Assembly (NCBI GenBank): GCA_024811115.1
Contig: JAKOGH010000783.1
Coordinates: 372,001-436,000 of the forward strand
Source of the DNA: Terana coerulea
Taxonomy: Eukaryota > Basidiomycota > Agaricomycetes > Polyporales > Phanerochaetaceae
Reading direction: 5' to 3'
DNA: 64,000 nucleotides
Below, piece after piece: positions 25,438 through 37,101 of the stretch. The notes under the pieces are model-generated. The model had not been told where the DNA came from. It saw nothing but the letters and a program-made list of their open reading frames with translations, and searched no databases. The stretch's first letter is position 1. Every line of letters starts with the position of its first letter. Position numbers and translations under genes: made by a program.

Positions 25438-26248
25438 TTACGAGGTAATCTGTGTATTGCACTTTCTCACAGCGTGCTCCTTTACTCTTGTTATGCCGTG
25501 TTTTATTGCTCTGACTATGATTGCAACCCATTTCTGTTCGCTTTGATCCACTACAAGAGTGATTTCGAGCTGTGAGTTCCTTGCCGTTACGCATCCAGGC
25601 TCTCGGAAAACACAACCGCACAAAATTTGTGCAACCTCCCCTTGCCCATGTACAATGAATAGAGTTTCCACGCATATTCTTTGAGCCTTGCCTGGAAATA
25701 TCCGCCACTCTAGAGTTGACGCAGCACCCTGACTCTGCATCTGGAGAGCCAGTGCAGTATCCTCGGTCAAGCACGTCTCGGTAGTCGGGCATGATCTCAC
25801 TACGGTAAGGGAGTAACTCTTCCTTCATGCGCTACCAGTATCTGACCTGTGCTAAGTGTGCCCCTGCATGTCCAAGATATTGCTACAGACGCACGTAAAC
25901 AATGCTAAATGGCTCAAGGCGAAAGATCCTGATGTCCTTGAGTATGCGGCGGATCATCACAACCCTACAATTCGCGAACCAACTGCGCGACCTGGGCTTG
26001 TGACTCGACTGGCCAAATACATAAACGCCACAATCTCGGGGTCCACTAGCGCAACCTCCTGAGCTCTGGGCTGAGGGCACTCGATACGTGTCGCCTGGCG
26101 GTATTTATCAATTGGTATCCATGTGAACAGCTTCGTCGTGATACGGCCTAAGCACGACTGGGTAGAGGGCAAAGGGTAGAGGGTTGGTCTCAAACCGCGA
26201 CTTATAACGCGAGCGAGAAACATCCATATAACACAACGCACACTTTCC
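25438..26248. other. Intergenic, upstream of PP2C-like gene
   Basis: This holds the THO1 3' UTR and the promoter of the next gene. Overlapping minus-strand open stretches of 120 and 133 codons exist at 25427-25828, but they run in two frames with no motif and many Cys; I do not call them genes. Confidence 0.6.
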
Positions 26249-27606
26249 ATGACGTTTCAAGGCCAGAAAGCTGAATCCGACAACGGCTGGACTGGCCATG
26301 GGGGTCCCTGGCCGTACACCATCCTCGAGGAACCAGACCTCTCCACTCATGTCGAACGTCTCTCCGGGCATCATGTTGTTGCTGGCGTGGACGTCGTCAG
26401 CTTTCAGCCATATCCTGCTATCGGTCACAACCAAGACCGGTATGTGGTTGAAGAATGGTCTGTCAGCGGACAGACTTGGAAGTTCTCGCGATCTTCGACG
26501 GTATGACTATACACGCACATGCATTCGAACAGGATCTGACATTTACTTCGAAGGGCACTGCGGCCACGAGATGGTCGACTACACCGTTCAGAACCTTCCT
26601 CGAACGCTCAAGGCGAGGCTCTTAGCATTGGTCGAGCGACTCGACGGGCACAAGTTCAAGCCTTCGGACGTCACGGACCTGCTTCGGGAAGGTATAGCGG
26701 CTTTCGATACGCAGATCACTCAGGAGCTGCTCGACTTGTTCCCCGGAGAAGCCGAGGCCCTGGAGCGGATGTCGGATGAGGAAATTCGCGCGATCGCCGT
26801 GGTGGACGGCAAGCCTCACCCTAAGGTATCTCGTTGCATGTACGGGACGACAGCCTTGGTCGCCATCATTGACCATGAGCGTAACCTATATGTCGCGAGC
26901 CTAGGAGATTGTCAAGCTGGTAAGTCATCAGGCACTCTTACGAAAGCAGAAATTGATCAGTCTCAAGTCCTTGGTCGCAAGGAAGATGACCAATGGGTTG
27001 CCGCTTTGCTGAGCGGGTACCATAATGGCGACGATGCGGCCGAGGCGCAGCGTCTCAGAGATGAACATCCCGGAGAAGAGGAGTGCGTGCACAACAAGCG
27101 TGTCCTGGGAACCATAGCCGTGACTAGGGGTTAGTGCACTGCAGCACATTTACAGAATCAACGACTAACGAGTTCCTAGCAATCGGAGACCAAACGTTCA
27201 AAGTGCCGACTGTCTTTCCGAGACGCGTCTTCGGCATCGCCGATCCGTCGGTTTACATCTTGACTCGACTTCCGGTGCTGTTACCTCGTCATTTGACACC
27301 CCTTACCTTTCGAACGTCCCCGAAGTTCGACATGTTGCTCTGGCAGACATCCCACCAGAGAATGCACTGCTGATTCTGGCTAGTGATGGGTTTGTCGATG
27401 TCTCCAAAGCGCACGAGAAGCAGCTCGTGGATGTGGTACCTGGCTGGGTTGAGGTTGCGGCGAAAAACATGGACAATCGCCCTGCGCTTCAGCTCCTCCG
27501 GGATGGGATGGGTGGTGCGGATGTGAAGCAGGTTTCATTCTGGATGACGGTCGAGATGGACACTCCCTGGGCAGATGATACGACTGTGTTGGTGACAAGA
27601 GTATAG
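26249..27606 (+). CDS. PP2C-like (PPM) Ser/Thr phosphatase, copy A
   Basis: This is a metal-dependent phosphatase fold. Four exons (26249-26500, 26554-26919, 26968-27129, 27180-27606) give about 402 residues. Motifs: S-F-Q-P-Y-P then N-Q-D-R-Y near the N-terminus (usual metal/phosphate site region), F-D-G-H-C-G-H in place of the canonical D-G-H-G-G, Y-G-T-T-A-L-V then A-S-L-G-D-C-Q-A-V-L-G, a V-L-G-T-I-A-V-T-R-A-I-G-D step, L-A-S-D-G-F-V-D and a final A-D-D-T-T-V-L-V. One base is missing near 26488 (end of exon 1) and one in the CCCC run at 27299-27302; both corrections make all intron phases fit. Intron positions match copy B at 41283. The Gly-to-Cys change may alter activity. Substrate unknown. 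Confidence 0.87.
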
Positions 27607-27833
27607 TAAGCTGGCTAAGTACTGAGTAGTGTACTACTATAAGCACTGCAGTACGTAAGCAATGGTCTATGTAATAGCCACGTGGATGAACGGCGCGTCA
27701 AAGCACGGATCATTTCGATCACTGATCAGTCAGCGGGGTCATCTTGCTCAGACTTGCTGAAAAGCTTGTGGTCACTTTTTGCTCGCTTTCCTTCATCTCT
27801 CTCCGTCCCCCTGCTCGCTCCCCCTCACCCAAC

Positions 27834-29416
27834 ATGTCTCTTGCAGTTGCGGACCAACCAGAGTACTCCAATAATGGCTTGTTTACCTGTATATCCTGTG
27901 CTATTGCCTTCCATGCGGCGGACGATCAGAGTAAGCTTTGGATTTCCTTTAGCTCGTTTCAACCGGCCTAACTTGAAGAATTTCAGGGGAACACTACCGT
28001 TCTGATCACCACAGATATAACATGAAACGACGAGTTGCAGGGCTTCCGCCTGTCAGCCCGGAAACTTTCAACCAGAAGGTCTTAGAACGTAGAGCGGAGA
28101 CGGCTATTATGGTCTCGCCCAAAGGCTCTACCTGCGACGTCTGCGGGTGAGCCGTCTTTATTTGTTGTGCAACGTCGGACTCATTTTCCTGTAGTAAATC
28201 TTACACCACCGAGAATGCTTATAGAACCCACGTCAACTCGAAGAAGCACAAAGAGAATGAGCTGAAAGCAGCTCAGCGGGCCTCGCAAATGCCTGCGCCC
28301 CAAGAACCTATTGCTATAGAGGAGGATGCTCCCATGGCATCCACCTCGGAAGTCTCAGCAGAGACCGTATCCCCTCCTGAGGCCGTCGCTGAAAATCAGG
28401 CTTCTGTTTCGCTGACGGTGGATGCCGACGCGCCTGAAGACGAGGTCAACCGTACAATCGAAGAAAAGATCGCCGCCGCCCGTTCGCGTCTACAACCAAC
28501 GCAGTGCTTATTCTGCCCCGAGGCCTCCGTCTCCCTAGAGGATAATCTGTCGCACATGTCCACCGCTCACTCATTCTTCATACCTGACGCCGAATACCTC
28601 ACCGACATCCCCGGTCTCCTCACGTATCTGGGAGAAAAGGTCGCCGTCGGCAACGTTTGTATCTTCTGCAACGGCAAAGGTCGCGAGTTCCGTACTCTGG
28701 ACGCTGTACGCAAGCACATGTTGGACAAGGGACACTGCAAGATCGCCTACGACTCGGAGTCCGACAGACTGGAACTATCAGATTTCTATGACTTTACCTC
28801 TTCGTATGCGGACGCCGACAAGCATCGCCGCAAGTCCAAGAAATCGAGACAGCTGAGGATCGAGGACGTTGCTGATGCCGAGTGGGAGGATGTTGACGGC
28901 GATGAGGATATGGAAGTGGATGAAGTCGTGGAGGAGATGTCAGACGACGAGTCGGAGGCTTCTTCGGACGATCTCCCGGACAATCAGATTACCTACGGCG
29001 ACTCTCATTACGAGCTAGTCCTACCCTCTGGCGCTCGGATAGGCCACCGCAGTATGCGCCGGTACTATGCGCAGTCGTTCCGACCGCTGTACAACAAACC
29101 AGAAGATCCAGATTCTGGCCGGGCACTCGTCCGCAAGCTGCTCGGGGATAAAAACTCGGCGCTGGTCCCCCGGCAAGGAGGATTTGGCGCGTTCGGAGCA
29201 GGCACGGATGTCGTGAAGGCCCGCAACCGCGGTGAAGCGAAGGAAGCGGGCAGGCATATCAGAGAGTTCCGTGACCAGCAGCGACGAGAGCAGTTCAAGA
29301 CCAAGGTCGGGTTCGTGCACAACAGCCAGAAGCATTTCCGCGATCCACTCCTTCAGGTAAGCGTTTTGAGCCATGACTTCCCTTCGTTGTTACTGACTGG
29401 CCCTACACCACAGTGA
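27834..29416 (+). CDS. REI1: Cytosolic 60S maturation factor REI1 (ZNF622-like)
   Basis: REI1 helps release and recycle the shuttling factor Arx1 from pre-60S subunits in the cytoplasm. Four exons (27834-27930, 27987-28146, 28195-29356, 29414-29416) give 473 residues. There are four C2H2 fingers: F-T-C-I-S-C near residue 18, T-C-D-V-C-G near 80, Q-C-L-F-C-P near 170, and V-C-I-F-C-N near 220, in the order known for the family. An acidic block (about residues 285-320) precedes the conserved L-V-L-P-S-G-A-R-I-G-H-R-S-M-x-R-Y-Y-x-Q motif. The fourth exon is only the TGA stop codon, completed after a clean intron, though read-through into the intron would add just 20 residues. Confidence 0.95.
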
Positions 29417-30000
29417 TGGAAGAAAGCTTTACACGATGTACGCATACGATTGGGAATAAGACGATAATAGCTCAGCGAACGAGAGTGAACTGCTCGTGGC
29501 ATATATATGTGTAATCAACACACGTACGATGTAGTGGGAAGGTCAGTTCTAGGCATCATGGCAAGGTACAAGGAACACGACAGCATAATAAAGCGAGAAA
29601 AATATATGACTCGACTGCGAGGAGGCAGGCCTTTCGATCCATATACTGTACGCTGCAGGTCTGAGAGTCGGAACGACTCGAGACATCTCTACGTTTCGGA
29701 CTCAAGGCTCCATTTACCACACCGCCGCACAAAAACCATCATTGACCCGTCGAAACCGTAGTAATGAAAAGAGTTGCATATTGCATACATATGACTATGA
29801 CTAAAGGTGAATGTAGTAACCTTGGCACCGAGACTGATTTGCTCATGGTATATGTGTACAAAATTTGTACGATGAAGTGAATGGTCTGAAGGTCGATCTT
29901 GTACATCACGTAACGGTAAAGGGGAACACGACAGCATAAACCAAAACAACGCGCGGGAAGTAGATGACGAAACTCCGAAACTCCGAGAACATAGGCCCAT
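29417..30000. other. Convergent 3' intergenic region REI1/RAX2
   Basis: This holds the 3' ends of REI1 (plus) and RAX2 (minus). I see no gene. Confidence 0.7.
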
Positions 30001-33000
30001 CTAATAAACATACGCTGCTGGAACAACACCTTCTTTTCCTGTCCGGGCATCTCTGGCATACCACCACCTGAAATACTAGCGTTAGTATCTGCGAGGAACT
30101 GAAGCAAATTGGATATACGTACGCAGCATCTCCGTCGTCCAGGATCTCTACCTCTTGGCCGGCAGCTAGCGGCAGTTCACCCTCACCATGACCGTCGAAG
30201 GAGTAACGCGCATGTGCAGGGCGGCTCGCCTCTTCACCTGCCATTATACCGCCAATCGCATCGCTCGGTGTCTCAGCACGAGCAAAGTTGCTCGCGTCAG
30301 GAGCGAATGGATCTGCTGATGTCGGAGCCGCCACTTCTTTCTCGTTGTCATGAGCCGCGAAGGGGCTTGTACCGATGATAGTTGTGCGAGTCGCCGCGTT
30401 GATGTGCTCCAGGAGGGAAGACGGGCGATGCGTGACCGAATCATCGTCATCCATGTCGACCGCGTCGAACTTGTCGGCCTTCTCATCCTTGCGCGCGAAG
30501 AGCGTCCAGAGGATACCAATCAACGCGAGAAGGAACACGACGCCTGCTGCGATGGCAATGGAGATGAGAATGACAATGCCTGTTGCGAGGAAGTCTTGGG
30601 GGATATCAAGTTAGATGCGAATCAAGAGGCAAGTATATCCGCAACTCACGACGTTGGGTGAAGCTGAAGGTCGAGAACGAGTGGAACAAAGACGATACAA
30701 TTCCCGGATCGCCGGAGGAGCTAGTAGAAACGATATACGGGATGATTTGCTGTCCGTCGAACAAGGCAGACGAAGCATTGCCAAAGCTGGGATCGGATAG
30801 TGCACCGGAAATCCAAAGCATACGATCCGATTCGACGATGCTATTGGAGTCGTGAGTGTTCTGCAGGGGAACCATGACCAGCTGAGAGAAGTCGGTGCCC
30901 TTGGCAAAGCTCGAGCCTATGATAGAATGAGTGATGTCGCGGCGAGTGGAGCTCATCCATCTACGAACCGATGTTGTTCCACGACTGTCCATCCCAGAAG
31001 GAAAGGAAGGATGACGATCCATCCGTCGACCTGTGATCATGTAAATAAGCAATCAATCGAAAACATAGAAAAAGCAAGCTTACTGTCCGGCGGCAAAGAT
31101 ACTGCTCGAGTTTCCGTCGTTGACTTCCATAGCGGTGACGGGCCCAGGTAACTGGCTAGAAGAGCCAACCGCAGCCCATGTAGTGTTCGCGATGATAAAC
31201 TCGGCAACGTTAGCAGCAGTTCCGTCAGCGAGAGCCAGAGAGCCCGCTACCACGATGGTGTCTCGCTTGTCCTTCACATAACGTGGTCAATTATAACATC
31301 GACAGGATAAAAACATGATCTGCTACGCACCCCTGCATACGCAACCGTGGCGGCTTCACCTTGGATGCCGTTACCCAAAGGACTCCAAGACTTGCTCTGG
31401 ATGTCGTAGGAGCAGACAGCGCGGCACGCCGTATTTCCGACCTCAGAGAAGCTACCCGCAACGACAAGCGTGTTGGACTGCGACGGCGATTCCGTGATGG
31501 ACCTAACGACGACATCTGAAGATCCAGAAGATCCTTGGAACGCCTCGGCACCAACTGTGTCCCACTTCTGCCCGGCCAGATCGTAAACCGCGAAGCCATT
31601 AAACGGCGTGCCCTGCACGGTAAAGGTGCCCCCAACGTACAAGGAGTCGCCTACCACGAGAAGGCTATCCACAGTGCCGTTAAGGGCGTTGCCCTGCAGA
31701 GGGGTTGCGGCGGCCGTTGTGGGATCATAGATAGCCATGTTTTGAGCCGTGGAGCCGCTGGGTGTGGTGAAGGTAAAGTTGCCGCCGAGGATGATGACCT
31801 CACGAGAGGACGTGCTATTGAGCCAGTATGTACCCGCGAGGACGGCGGGTGCTGTTGAGGGGCAGTGGACGGAAGAGGGGCGAGCGTAGCGTCGGAGGAC
31901 GCCTGACGCTTGAAGAAGTTCGTGATCTTGGGGATCCAAGCGATAGGGGACGACGAATGCGTAGTGCTGTGAGCATGTCTCTTCGATTTCGTAGCCACGG
32001 CTGTTGTAGGGTTGGCGGACACTGGGCTCTGCAACTGAACGTTCAATGGTGTCACTTGAGGAGTGCCGTTGCTGTTGCTGTTTCCGTTTTGCAGCATCAC
32101 GAAGCCAGAAGCCCCGAACTTCAGAGACGCCGCCACGTTTCCAGCAATCATCTGTCCCTGCGACTGACCCTGGGCAGGGGTGGTACCGTTGCCTACGAAC
32201 GTCATATGGCCGACCAAAAACCCGCCCGCGTTGACCCAAGTCTTGCTGGTAGTGTTCCACGCGGCAAAGCCGTCAGCATTGTCACCGCCGACGACTCCCG
32301 TGAAATTGCCTGCGACTAGTAGAATACCGCTCTCGTCCAAAACCAGCGATGCCACGGCGCCGTTAAGGCCAGCTTGTAGCGGGGCCCACTGGTTCGCTTG
32401 GACGTCGTACACGGCCACACCGGCGAGCTTGCCCTGAGTTGAAGAACTGCTGGTGTCTGTGAATGCGCCTCCAACGAAGAGGCTGTCGCCGTGGAGGATC
32501 GCGGAGGATACAGGGCCATTCAACCCATTGTTCGATAGGGCATTGAGTTGACCGTTCTTGAATGACACGAGGTTCGACGCGCCGGAGGCTGTGCCAGAGG
32601 ACAAGGTGAACTGTCCACCGATGAAGATCTGCCCAGACGAGTGTTGGATAACTGTGCGGAGAGATGCTGCTGTCGATTGGACGTTCTGCGTGCCGATTGC
32701 AGTCAGCAACTGGAGTCCGACCGCGTCAGAGGGAGTCAACGACGAGTTGGGCAGGACGCTGCTAGAGTTCACAGTTGCGCCCCCGTTCAACGGCCACTCC
32801 AGGAAGCCGAACCCGGTCTGAGAGCCCAGCGCAGTCCCATTTCCAGAGCCACTTCCACTGGTTGCCGTGGAACCGGTCACGTTCGCGCTCTTCAGCACCA
32901 GCTGCACTCTATCCGCCACCAACTCGTACTTCCCACCCTGACCCTGTCCCACTGGAGCATCCGCGAGTGCCATGGTAACCGTCATCGAAAAGCTGTCTGA

Positions 33001-34608
33001 AGTAGGCACAACAGGACCACTGTAGACGTTGAAGGTCTGGTCTGCCGTATTCTGTTGGTTCACGACTTGGACGAAAGGCGATTGTCCACCACCGGGGAAC
33101 ACGGTGACTTTGACCGAGGTGCGAAGGGCGCAATCCTGGAAGTTCGTGCAGCCGGGTACCATAAGGTTGACATCGTAGATTCCAGATGCAGAGACGTATG
33201 GCATCCACGTGAACGTCGGGCCTTGGTTTGTGGGTGTACCGACATCTACATCTGAGACCAATACAGCTTGCGTGGTACCCGGAATATTCGTGTTCGCATC
33301 CTTCTCAGTCCAGGTGCGCGTCCGTGAAACCTTTGATGCGCTTGGTGCGAAGCAGGATTGTCCGTTGTCTTCAGCGATGGAGTAGGCAAATGCACCCGAA
33401 GAGAGAAGCTGCATAAGATGAAGACCGGGACTGGCTCCTTTCCACTGGTCGAGGGTGAGCTGGAACCCTGTAATATCAAGGTCGAGGTCGGTGAACAGGA
33501 AATCTTGGTATGGGATAGATGAATCTGTAAGCAAGGGACAGGGATCCGTGCACGTCTTGTTCTGCCCAGTGGATGGATCGAGATACTGAAGAGTGCGAAC
33601 TGTATTGTCTGGAATTGTCGTTACACTGCAGGGGTGATAGCCAAATTCAGTCACTACTTAGGTCAAAAGACAACTGACGAACCTGAACCCCGTCGTACCA
33701 CGACCATCGAGGAAGGTGTTGCCAAGCCTGATGCCGTTGGCTGTCAAGAAGGAGAACTTGCGGGCTGTAATCACAGCTTGTGCGCCATCTTGACCAAACC
33801 AAGAGTTGCCGGGCCCATCTGCTCCAGCGGGGCATAGAATGTTGCTGACATTGTTGAAGCCGTCCTGCGAAGTTGATCCCAGCGCATCAACCTGTGCATT
33901 ACCCAAAGGCACAGGGACGAGCGAAGACGAGAATGGTGTCGCACCAGCGGAGAATGGCACGTTGGGGTTGTTCGTTCCGTTCAAGATTGTTGAGCCCTTG
34001 CCAAACGCAGTAACGAAGGAGCCGGCAAAGAATAAACTTGACTGTGAGGCGTTTGCAGTGATAGAGAACACCTCCGCGTCCGCTCCAGACAGGCCCCCAA
34101 ACCCGGGTGCGCTCCAGGAGTTTGATTGGGTATTCCAAACGGCGACGGCGGAAGAAGGGGTAGCGAAGTGACCACCGAACCAGACGTTCTTCTGTGTGCC
34201 GTCGCAGTATATCGCATGAACTTCTCCATTAGGACCGTTCGAGCCTAGCGACGAAAAGGCGTTGGTCGAAGGGTTATAGGAGGCGACGTTGCTGGCCAAC
34301 GTCCCACCAACGGATGAGAAGTTGCCGGCGATGTAGTAGCTATCTCCCAAAGCGCATCCTGCGAAAATGCTACCGCCAGGATTTGTAGAACCTATGCGGG
34401 TGAGAGAGCCGTCATTATTGCGAGAAAGGAGTGTGGAGGTGGAAGGATCGAATGAGAGGGACGAGGAAGAGTTCGCAAACAAGTCGAGACCAGCGAATGC
34501 GCCTGCAAGCCCAACCTTGCCCATGCGGTCAAAGTCGACGAGGGGAAGGCTGGCCATGGCGAGAGTAGGACATAAGAGTAGTAGAAGAGGTGGTATCTGG
34601 CGAGTCAT
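30001..34608 (-). CDS. RAX2: Cell-polarity membrane protein RAX2 with C-terminal SH3 domain
   Basis: Rax2 is a type I membrane glycoprotein that marks growth sites at the cortex. Seven exons (34608-33683, 33625-31331, 31271-31084, 31030-30969, 30916-30653, 30594-30123, 30067-30001) give 1424 residues. A signal peptide (M-T-R-Q-I-P-P-L-L-L-L-L-C) precedes a long ectodomain with kelch/propeller-like repeats (Y-I-A-G-N-F, F-F-A-G-S-F, F-V-G-G-A-F, Y-V-G-G-T-F type strands) and many N-x-S/T sites. The conserved F-W-D-G-x-S-W and S-D-R-M-L-x-I-S-G-A-L motifs lie near the end. A single membrane helix (I-V-I-L-I-S-I-A-I-A-A-G) is followed by a cytoplasmic tail ending in an SH3 domain (E-G-E-L...W-W-Y-A-R...K-E-G-V-V-P-A-A-Y-V). 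One base is missing at a run of four at 31859-31862. Start chosen at the Met before the signal peptide. Confidence 0.93.
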
Positions 34609-34797
34609 CGCAAGAGCAGCTGCGGCATAAGCCAAGGGGTATCTAAGACGGAGACGGTCGTCGTCGCACGCGTTCGAAGCAAACCTGAACGTTGAACACG
34701 CGACGACCGCCCAGCTTGCCGGCGCTAGTCAATTTCCATAATAAGACTCCGCCCAACCGCCAGAAAAAGATGATTAGCATATACGAGCTAGCCCCCA
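34609..34797. other. RAX2 upstream region
   Basis: Short promoter region between RAX2 and the tRNA; no coding signal seen. Confidence 0.6.
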
Positions 34798-34867
34798 TGC
34801 ATTAAGGGGGAATCGAACCCCGGCGGGTCGATGGCAACGACCCAGGTTACCACTACCCCATTAATGC
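34798..34867 (-). tRNA. tRNA-Gly (GCC)
   Basis: On the minus strand a full cloverleaf can be drawn: acceptor GCATTAA/TTAATGC pairs perfectly; D-arm with GGGTAGTGGTAACC; anticodon stem GGGTCG/CGACCC with loop TTGCCAT giving anticodon GCC; T-arm GGGG TTCGATT CCCC (with one extra G-C). No intron. The discriminator is A. Confidence 0.95.
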
Positions 34868-35306
34868 TTTAGGGGCAGTACGTTGAAGGTTATATATTCT
34901 ATAAGGAGCAACTCAATACTCTGCACTTAAAAGCAATGAGCTGCAGCACCACCGATTAACCACCTTGCAGTGCAGCACACCCAAAGCACGCCCTGAACCG
35001 AAGCTGATGGTCGTCGTGCAATGCACATAACAATAAGTTTACACGTATATAACATCCAGATAAGATCCACATTCGCACACACGCTCAATGAAACTGTGGC
35101 TTGAACACCAAGCTCAGCTTTCATCTCCAAGGATATTTCGACTTGCCGTAGACCAGTGCAAGGACCAGTGATCACTGTATCCCGCACATGCTTGAAACAC
35201 GTTCGGAGACGCGCTGACTGTTCCATAAGCTTGCAAAGGTCACGATATATGAGAATGACAAGGCCGCCTTCCGGTTCGCTAGTGTGAACACTATACAACG
35301 GGTAGT
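34868..35306. other. Intergenic between tRNA-Gly and complex I gene
   Basis: It holds the 3' side of the complex I subunit gene and the 5' flank of the tRNA. An open minus-strand stretch (34927-35298) lacks any recognisable motif. Confidence 0.6.
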
Positions 35307-35899
35307 CTATAGACGGTCAGATTTCACAACCAATCCGCTGAGGTCCGCAGTCCTTCCGACGGGAAGCAGGTGAGCTGAATGCTGTTCAAAAGCCCTATAT
35401 GATCTGTCAGTGCACATATCCTGGTAGAAACGCATCTTCAACACGTACTGAGGGTACCGATATCTGTGCACCTGCGGCCTCTTCGCATCCGTAATCGTCA
35501 GAACCTCCATTTGCTCCTCCGCAGAGAGTAGCAAGTGCTTGAGGTTGCGCTTGCTCCACTGTTCCCGCGCGATCGAGTAGTGTTCTATAAGCCGGGATAC
35601 TCGGTTGTCTTCACCGGATGCGGGCGCAAACTTGTAGAAAGCGGCAGCGCCGAGGCCGACAACGACCCAGCTAAACCAGACCTTGTTGCCGAAGCCTACG
35701 AGACGTAAGCTCAGATGGTTTTCGCAGGTAACGTTGAAGCTGGCAAGGACATACTCTCTTTGGGGTAAACGGTAGTATCTTCAGGGTGATGGTGGTGGTC
35801 ATTGTGGTGTTCCTCATGCGCGGAGGTGGCGAGTGTGCGGGAGCACGAAGAGGCCAAGGCCTGCTTAGGCCTGGCGATAGCAGCCCGGAGCAAAGACAT
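35307..35899 (-). CDS. NADH:ubiquinone oxidoreductase 17.8 kDa-type subunit
   Basis: An accessory subunit of mitochondrial complex I, judged from general resemblance to the fungal 17.8 kDa family. Three exons (35899-35755, 35695-35449, 35394-35307) give 159 residues. The N-terminus is a mitochondrial presequence (R-A-A-I-A-R-P-K-Q-A ... R-T-L-A-T-S). Then comes a His-rich patch (E-E-H-H-N-D-H-H-H-H), one membrane helix (W-F-S-W-V-V-V-G-L-G-A-A-A-F-Y), a charged helical stretch with R-L-I-E-H-Y and E-Q-W-S-K-R-N, and a C-terminal F-E-Q-H-S-x-H-L-x-P-V-G with D-L-S-G-L-V-V-K. Phases fit with no frame break. A profile search would settle the exact subunit name. Confidence 0.78.
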
Positions 35900-36270
35900 G
35901 ACACCAGGGACTGGTCAAGTTGGTTGTGGTTGAGTGAAGTACCGGCGTGTAACGCGACCCCGCCCTGTTCCTGCTCGGGATGTTTACGTAATCAGACCAC
36001 CTCAAAGACCAGTTAGAAGCGAACGATTGAGCACCCCGACCACCACCACAGTTGTTACGACTGGCCTCCTGGACCGCAACATCTACTCAAACATTCATTG
36101 CATGCCACCAACGGAGCCGGTTCTCCCCTAACAGATATTTACGATTCGCATTACGACGCCTATAGTCCAAGGTCGACGTCCGCACACGCCACACAAGCAA
36201 ACTCAACTGAACAATCACGCTACGACTATACAATATCTGCATACGATAATTTTATTCCTACAACAGTACT
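35900..36270. other. Divergent promoter region
   Basis: Between the complex I subunit (minus) and the next plus-strand gene. No gene seen. Confidence 0.6.
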
Positions 36271-36735
36271 ATGGCGTCTTCATCCTACCCTCTGCCAATG
36301 CTCCCTCTACGTCTGCCCAGCTCCCCGCTTCTATCTGGGGCTCTCTCCGATGACTTTTTCGCGACGCTGGCGGCTCAAGGGATCTACAAACCTCTCCCCA
36401 AGCTATCTTTCGCCCCCTCCCCGCGCATGAAACCCATCCCGAAGACGTATACACCCAGAATTCCATCAAAACTCGCAAGTACGCAAGAGAAGCCCCTGCC
36501 GTTGATTCCAAAGCCAGCCATACCTCCCAGGCAAATCATCTCAGTTCTGGATCTGCTGGAGAAGATGGACGACGATGTCTCGAAGGAAGCTCAGCGCGTT
36601 CGCGTGAATATCGAAGAAACCAAAGACTTCATCCGCGGCTTCAAACAAGACCTCAGAGCGCGCAGCGCGAAGTCGCGCGTCGTAGAGACAGGGAGGAGCG
36701 GGAGACCAAGGGTCGCGATGATGATTTCTGGCTGA
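36271..36735 (+). CDS. Unknown Pro-rich protein with C-terminal helix
   Basis: A single open frame of 154 codons without introns. The N-terminal half is rich in Pro, Ser and Leu, with short basic-proline motifs (P-L-P-L-I-P-K-P). Residues about 90-135 look like an amphipathic or coiled helix (V-L-D-L-L-E-K-M-D-D-D-V-S-K-E-A and I-E-E-T-K-D-F-I-R-G-F-K-Q-D-L-R). The C-terminus is basic. It has good fungal-type codon use and an isolated position between two divergent promoters. I do not recognise a family; it could be a lineage-specific gene. The start is the first ATG in the frame. Confidence 0.6.
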   Translation: MASSSYPLPMLPLRLPSSPLLSGALSDDFFATLAAQGIYKPLPKLSFAPSPRMKPIPKTYTPRIPSKLASTQEKPLPLIPKPAIPPRQIISVLDLLEKMDDDVSKEAQRVRVNIEETKDFIRGFKQDLRARSAKSRVVETGRSGRPRVAMMISG

Positions 36736-37101
36736 ACGCTTGAACTGTATCTATAGCGGTGAACCCTAGTGCGTATTGATAGTACGATACAACAACCAAG
36801 ACGCGTCCCTAAAATGTCGGTGTTCCCTACCTCACTGCCCCTCGCTACACGGTATCACCACTGCGAGTCCGTGTCCTAGAAACGGATGAGCGTATTTGGA
36901 TTTCAACTTTGTGAAGGCTCTTTGCCTCTCAAGCTCCGAGACTCATGGCAACAGATTGAGTTCATCCAGGCCAAGCCAAAGGCCCTTAGACGCACCCACT
37001 GGTATATAAACGGTGGCTCACTGGCCCGCTGACCTGCTTCCCATCCACGACCCTCTAAGCATCCACTCCTCGCTGAATACACACCCCTTTCCACGCCCAC
37101 A
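36736..37101. other. Intergenic, RPEL gene promoter
   Basis: Contains a TATATAAAC motif near 37001-37010, about 100 bp before the RPEL gene start. No gene seen. Confidence 0.55.

Noticed and set aside
25427..25828. Minus-strand open frames of 120-133 codons in the gap before the PP2C-like gene
   Set aside because: Two frames overlap, no motif, many Cys, no splice logic.
31828..32319. Plus-strand open frame of 163 codons
   Set aside because: Shadow of RAX2 exon 2 on the other strand.
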